A stretch of DNA of 64,000 nucleotides from Paramicrobacterium chengjingii (GTDB lineage: Bacteria; Actinomycetota; Actinomycetes; Actinomycetales; Microbacteriaceae): assembly GCF_011751765.2 (NCBI RefSeq), contig NZ_CP061169.1, forward strand, positions 1,054,001-1,118,000, read 5' to 3'. The translations under genes and the position numbers were made by a program. Position 1 is the first letter of the stretch. Each line of letters begins with the position of its first letter. Shown here in pieces: positions 60,329-64,000 of this stretch. The notes beneath the pieces were generated by a model, which was given only the letters and a program-made list of their open reading frames with translations, did no database searches and was not told the DNA's origin.

Positions 60329-61306
60329 GTGTCAGGAATCAAAGCTTCGGGGCAGAAAAGGTTGGTGCTTGTCTCCGGGCGGGCGCATCCGGCACTCGCA
60401 GAAAGCATCGCCGCAGAACTCGGCTCTGAACTGGTGCCGACCGACTCACGCACATTTGCAAACGGCGAGATCTACGCGCGCTACGACGAGAGCGTGCGCG
60501 GCTGCGATGCCTTTGTCATTCAATCGCACTCCACGCCCATCAACGAGTGGCTCATGGAGCAGCTCATTATGGTCGACGCGCTGAAGCGCGCGTCAGCCAA
60601 GCGCATCACTGTCGTCGCACCGTTCTACCCGTATGCACGGCAAGACAAGAAAGGTCGCGGACGGGAGCCGATCTCGGCACGTCTCGTTGCCGACCTGTTC
60701 AAGACGGCTGGCGCCGATCGCATCATGTCTGTCGATCTCCATGCTGCGCAGATTCAGGGATTCTTTGACGGTCCCGTCGACCACCTCTTCGCCATGCCCG
60801 TGCTGCTCGAGTACTTCAAAGAGAGACTCGATTCCGAGAATCTGACGGTTGTGTCGCCCGATATGGGACGCGTGCGCGTCGCGGACAATTGGAGCGATAA
60901 GCTCGGAGCTCCGCTCGCGATTATCCACAAACGTCGCGATCCACTCGTTCCCAACCAGGTGTCGGTTCACGAGATCGTCGGTGAGGTGAAGGGTCGAGTG
61001 TGCCTCCTCGTCGACGACCTCATCGACACCGGTCGCACGATTGTCAAGGCTGCAGAGGCGCTAAAGGAGAACGGTGCCACTGGCGTCGTCGTGGCGTCAA
61101 CCCACGCGGTGTTCAGCAACCCGGCGGCGGAGATTCTGCAGTCGTCTGTCATCGACAAGGTCGTCGTCACCGATACGCTTCCGTTGACTGCAGAGCAGCA
61201 GTTCGAGAAGCTCGAGGTGCTGTCGATCGCGCCACTACTCGCACGCGCGATCCGCGAGGTATTCGAAGACGGCTCCGTCACAAGTCTTTTCGACGGTGCC
61301 GCGTAG
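60329..61306 (+). CDS. prs: ribose-phosphate pyrophosphokinase
   Basis: A 325-residue PRPP synthase. Signature segments are LVLVSGRAHPALAESIAAEL, the ATP loop PFYPYARQDKKGRGREPISA, SVDLHAAQIQGFFDGPVDHL and the PRPP-binding loop LLVDDLIDTGRT. GTG 60329 is used, after AGGGG. It follows glmU after about 34 bp, the same glmU-prs pairing as in other actinobacteria. Confidence 0.96.
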   Translation: MSGIKASGQKRLVLVSGRAHPALAESIAAELGSELVPTDSRTFANGEIYARYDESVRGCDAFVIQSHSTPINEWLMEQLIMVDALKRASAKRITVVAPFYPYARQDKKGRGREPISARLVADLFKTAGADRIMSVDLHAAQIQGFFDGPVDHLFAMPVLLEYFKERLDSENLTVVSPDMGRVRVADNWSDKLGAPLAIIHKRRDPLVPNQVSVHEIVGEVKGRVCLLVDDLIDTGRTIVKAAEALKENGATGVVVASTHAVFSNPAAEILQSSVIDKVVVTDTLPLTAEQQFEKLEVLSIAPLLARAIREVFEDGSVTSLFDGAA

Positions 61307-61334
61307 CCTCCTGAACAACCATCACGCCCTGAGG

Positions 61335-61362
61335 TGCCCCGCGGATCGTCGTCCGCGGGGCA
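61335..61362 (+). terminator. terminator after prs
   Basis: TGCCCCGCGGA, loop TCGTCG, TCCGCGGGGCA: a perfect 11-bp GC-rich stem 28 bases after the prs stop, between convergent genes prs and lysR. Followed by a moderately T-rich stretch (GTGTGTCTCTTT). Confidence 0.85.
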
Positions 61363-61387
61363 TCCGTGTGTCTCTTTAGCAGTGTCG

Positions 61388-62314
61388 TCATCCGGCTGAG
61401 ACGGGCAGCGTCAACTCCCTGGCGAGCACGTCGATGTTGTCGGCCAGGGTGCGCACACTGATGTCCTCACTTGCCTCACGTCGGTGGACGAGCTGGACCT
61501 CAAGCGACCATTCGGGCATCCGGAGGGGGAGCGTGACGGCTCGGCCGTCCAGGAGCGCCGATCGTGCCGCGAACTCGGGGACGATGCCGACGATATTGGA
61601 TGTCTCGACGAGGTCCAGCACCGTCGATGGCAACCCGATGAGATGAACGTCGTTCTGACCCGTGTGCGGCGTCTCATCGAAGGTGCCGGCAAGGGCGACT
61701 GCCTCAGGGCCCCATCGGTAGATGGCTACCCCATATGCTCGGGCCTCATCCAGCGATGCGGCATGGGCATTGGCGAGTGGATGCTGCGCAGAAACAACGG
61801 CGCGCATTGGAGAATGGCAGACCTTATGCCCCGTCACGCTGGCGGGAAGGGGAGTGTTGATGACCAGCCCAATGGATGCTGTGCCATCGAGGATGAACTC
61901 GATCACCTCTTTGCTGTGTGCCACACGGCAGTCGCCGGTGATGTTCATCGTTGACCAGAGTCGAAGGATGCACGGGTAGATCACCCACCCGAGGCTTGCA
62001 GGAACAGCTGCGACGGCTCGTCGTGATTGGTCAGACAGCACAGCATGATGCGCTTCTTCGAGAATTGTCAGCGTGCGCTGCGCGTATGAGAGAAACGTGC
62101 GGCCTTCCGAGGTCAGCTGCGATCCACGCGGCGTCCGGACGAAGAGCTGACAGCCGAGCTTTTCTTCGAGGCGCGTGATCCGCGTGCTCGCAGACGGCGT
62201 CGCGATGAGAAGTTTTCGCGCTGCGCGCCCGAAGCTCCCGGAGCGGGCGATCTCGACGAAGACCGAGAGATCGAGAGTCTCCACGTTCTCGATACGACTC
62301 GTGTCCATCGGCAT
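61388..62314 (-). CDS. LysR-family transcriptional regulator
   Basis: A 308-residue LysR regulator. Helix-turn-helix: LSVFVEIARSGSFGRAARKL and TPSASTRITRLEEKLGCQLF; effector domain of two alpha/beta lobes after residue 95. ATG 62314 or 62308 may start it. Divergent from the amino-acid ABC importer with a dyad at 62357-62378, so it probably controls that importer. Confidence 0.92.
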   Translation of the reverse strand: MPMDTSRIENVETLDLSVFVEIARSGSFGRAARKLLIATPSASTRITRLEEKLGCQLFVRTPRGSQLTSEGRTFLSYAQRTLTILEEAHHAVLSDQSRRAVAAVPASLGWVIYPCILRLWSTMNITGDCRVAHSKEVIEFILDGTASIGLVINTPLPASVTGHKVCHSPMRAVVSAQHPLANAHAASLDEARAYGVAIYRWGPEAVALAGTFDETPHTGQNDVHLIGLPSTVLDLVETSNIVGIVPEFAARSALLDGRAVTLPLRMPEWSLEVQLVHRREASEDISVRTLADNIDVLARELTLPVSAG

Positions 62315-62356
62315 ATGTCGTCCATTTCTTCTGTGCTCTTAGCCTGGTGCTAACAC

Positions 62357-62378
62357 AGACCTTAGTCAAGTGAGGTCT
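62357..62378. promoter_or_regulatory. candidate LysR operator
   Basis: AGACCT-N10-AGGTCT, a perfect 6-bp inverted repeat matching the LysR T-N11-A dyad format, placed about 45 bp before the lysR start and about 63 bp before the importer gene. A second palindrome TAGTGCACTA (62378-62387) adjoins it. Confidence 0.55.
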
Positions 62379-62440
62379 AGTGCACTACCAGTTCGTTTGG
62401 AACACTACTGAGGAACCCGTCACCGACAGAGGAGGAAACA

Positions 62441-63346
62441 GTGAAGTTCCCCAAGACCATCAGGCGTGGGGTGCTCGGAGTCGCCGTGGCATTCTCGGCC
62501 GTGAGCCTGCTCGCCGCGTGCAACGCAGTCGTGCCCAATCCGGCAGACGCCGCCGATCAGAATTCGAGCTCCGGCGCGACAGGCCTGCCAGATCGCATTG
62601 TGGACGCCGGGCAGATCGTCATTGCCACAGGAGAAAATACAGTCCCCACTCACTTCCTCAAGGACGGTGAGCTCGTCGGATTCAACATCGACATTGCCGA
62701 GGCCCTGGAGAAGGAGCTGGGCGTCACAGTGAAGCTCGTCGTCGTTCCGTTCGACAGCTTGCTCGGTGGAATCGCTGCGGGCCGCTATGACGCTGGGTTG
62801 TACAACGTCAGCGACCGGGCAGATCGTCGCGAAGTCGTTGATTTCATCGATTATGCGAACTCCGGCTCGGTTGTCGTGACGCGCAAGGGGGAAGCAAACG
62901 GCATCGGAACCAGCGTCGATTCTCTCTGCGGGCACACGATCGGAGTAAACGGTGGGGGAAATGAATTTTCGATACTCGACAATCAGAAGGATGCCTGCGC
63001 CGATAGCGGGACAGAGCCGTACGTCTTGGAGACATTTCAGGACGACGGGGCGACTCGTCAAGCGCTCCTGAGCGGACGGATCGAAGCCATCGTCGACGGG
63101 ATGACCGCCACTCCATACATGGTTTCACAGCACGATGACGAGATGGAGCTGATCGGAAAGCTCGAGGGAGACAGCGCGCCACTTGGCATGCCTGTGGCGA
63201 AAGACCAGCCGCAGCTCGTGAACGCGCTCAAAGCGGCTTGGGAAGGACTTCTTGAGAGCGGTGCCTACAGCGAAATCGCCGAGAAGTGGTCTGAAGACGC
63301 GCTCGTCCCCGATGAGATCACGATCAACGATGGGAAGGGACTATGA
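62441..63346 (+). CDS. polar amino-acid ABC importer substrate-binding lipoprotein
   Basis: A 301-residue family 3 binding protein (lipobox SLLAAC, Cys 27). Typical segments are THFLKDGELVGFNIDIAEAL, LGGIAAGRYDAGLYNVSDRA and DRREVVDFIDYANSGSVVVT. GTG 62441 follows GAGGAGG. Overlaps the permease start as ATGA. Ligand is an amino acid or a derivative such as an opine; not resolved. Confidence 0.9.
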   Translation: MKFPKTIRRGVLGVAVAFSAVSLLAACNAVVPNPADAADQNSSSGATGLPDRIVDAGQIVIATGENTVPTHFLKDGELVGFNIDIAEALEKELGVTVKLVVVPFDSLLGGIAAGRYDAGLYNVSDRADRREVVDFIDYANSGSVVVTRKGEANGIGTSVDSLCGHTIGVNGGGNEFSILDNQKDACADSGTEPYVLETFQDDGATRQALLSGRIEAIVDGMTATPYMVSQHDDEMELIGKLEGDSAPLGMPVAKDQPQLVNALKAAWEGLLESGAYSEIAEKWSEDALVPDEITINDGKGL

Positions 63347-64000
63347 CCACCAACCTCGCCGTGCCAGCGCGGGCGAGGCGGAATGAAGCCGCCCCGCTTC
63401 CGCCCATCAAGGCGAAGAGCCGCATCAGCTGGAGCCGGATCCTGACACTCGTGATCCTCCTTTGGGTTGTGATTGCATTTGTGGTCGGAGCGGCGACAAA
63501 TGAGCGCCTGGATTGGGGCGCCGTCGGCACCTATCTCTTCGATCCGAGAATCCTCCAGGGGCTTCAGACTACGCTTGTTCTGACAGCCGTCTCCATGGCA
63601 ATCGCCACAGTGCTCGGTGTCGTCCTGGCGCTCATGGCCCTTACGCGAGACCCGGCGCCTCGAGCGTTCGCCCGCACGTACATCACGATCTTTCGCAGCA
63701 TCCCTCCGATGGTGCAGCTGCTGTTCTGGTACTTCCTCGCCGCAATCCTTCCGACGATCACAATCGGAATTCCCTTTGGGCCAGATCTTGTCACCTTCGA
63801 CACCAACCTGCTGATCACCCAGTTCGCGGCGGCTCTGCTCGGCTTGAGCCTGGGCGAGGCAGCATTTCTCGCGGAGTACATCCGAGGAGGGATCCTCTCG
63901 GTTCCTCGCGGTCAGAGTGAAGCGGCTGCCGCCTGCGGACTCACACCGGCAAAGACGTTCTTCAGAGTGGTGTTCCCGCAGGCGATTCGCGTGATCCTGC
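63343..64000 (+). CDS. amino-acid ABC importer permease, 3' end outside window
   Basis: The first 219 residues of a His/Glu/Gln-type permease. An N-terminal cytoplasmic tail of about 30 residues is followed by a helix, the start of the permease domain (LQTTLVLTAVSMAIATVLGV), IFRSIPPMVQLLFWYFL and the EAA loop GILSVPRGQSEAAAACGLTP. The frame is open to the last base, so the gene is cut by the window. An insertion between the third and fourth helices (TITIGIPFGPDLVTFDTNLL) is a common feature of this subtype. ATPase gene expected downstream. Confidence 0.9.
   Translation, partial: MTTNLAVPARARRNEAAPLPPIKAKSRISWSRILTLVILLWVVIAFVVGAATNERLDWGAVGTYLFDPRILQGLQTTLVLTAVSMAIATVLGVVLALMALTRDPAPRAFARTYITIFRSIPPMVQLLFWYFLAAILPTITIGIPFGPDLVTFDTNLLITQFAAALLGLSLGEAAFLAEYIRGGILSVPRGQSEAAAACGLTPAKTFFRVVFPQAIRVIL

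Noticed and set aside
1..64000. CRISPR array, insertion sequence, prophage or attachment site
   Set aside because: No regularly spaced direct repeats, transposase, integrase or phage structural gene is visible. The dispersed palindromes at 11803 and 48349 have no adjacent transposase.

Overview
The window is high-GC actinobacterial chromosome, most likely from the family Microbacteriaceae (a Microbacterium/Paramicrobacterium-like organism; this is inference). The evidence is GC-rich codon use, GTG and TTG starts behind AAGGAG-type ribosome sites, actinobacterial regulators (SARP, AfsQ-like two-component system), MmpL- and Drr-type exporters, an LPxTG surface protein, and the gene order pmt, rsmI, metG, tatD, ksgA, ispE ... 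tRNA-Gln, glmU, prs known from other actinobacteria. I see no rRNA, CRISPR, insertion sequence, phage gene or replication origin.

Layout. 0-4.7 kb: alpha/beta hydrolase (cut by the window edge), serine dehydratase, a TauE/SafE exporter and an SLC13-type anion symporter. 4.8-11.7 kb: a cell-envelope block with an OafA-like acyltransferase, an overlapping operon of response regulator, histidine kinase and GerMN-like lipoprotein, a divergent SGNH-hydrolase lipoprotein, and a DrrAB-type exporter. All three promoter regions of this block carry G(T/C)GAC-N6-G(T/C)GAC tandem sites, so it looks like one regulon. 11.9-24.2 kb: Na+/H+ antiporter, AfsR/SARP regulator, methyltransferase, MarR plus MMPL exporter, tyrosine phosphatase, CPBP protease, and metY with a CoA-binding protein. 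24.4-32.0 kb: a LacI-controlled cluster of an M24 (creatinase-like) protein, an M81 (MlrC-like) metallopeptidase and an ABC importer without its own ATPase, with candidate LacI operators before the regulator and before the operon. 32.1-37.1 kb: CynX-type MFS protein, an APH-like kinase, a YeiH-type membrane protein and the protein O-mannosyltransferase.

37.2-61.3 kb is the conserved housekeeping backbone (rsmI, metG, tatD, ksgA, ispE, an ABC-F ATPase, tRNA-Gln, glmU, prs), interrupted by accessory genes at 38.1-44.9 kb (LPxTG protein, FAD monooxygenase, ASCH protein, aldo-keto reductase, PoxB-like enzyme) and at 52.1-58.7 kb (TrpXYZ-like importer, cold-shock protein, MetQNI importer, MarR). 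61.4-64 kb holds a LysR regulator divergent from an amino-acid ABC importer whose permease runs off the window.

Points of most interest: the AfsQ-like envelope regulon at 4.8-11.7 kb, the LacI/M24/M81/ABC catabolic cluster, a composite palindrome present twice (11.8 and 48.4 kb), nested inverted repeats between metY and lacI, and a glmU ribosome-binding site lying inside the upstream tRNA-Gln gene.
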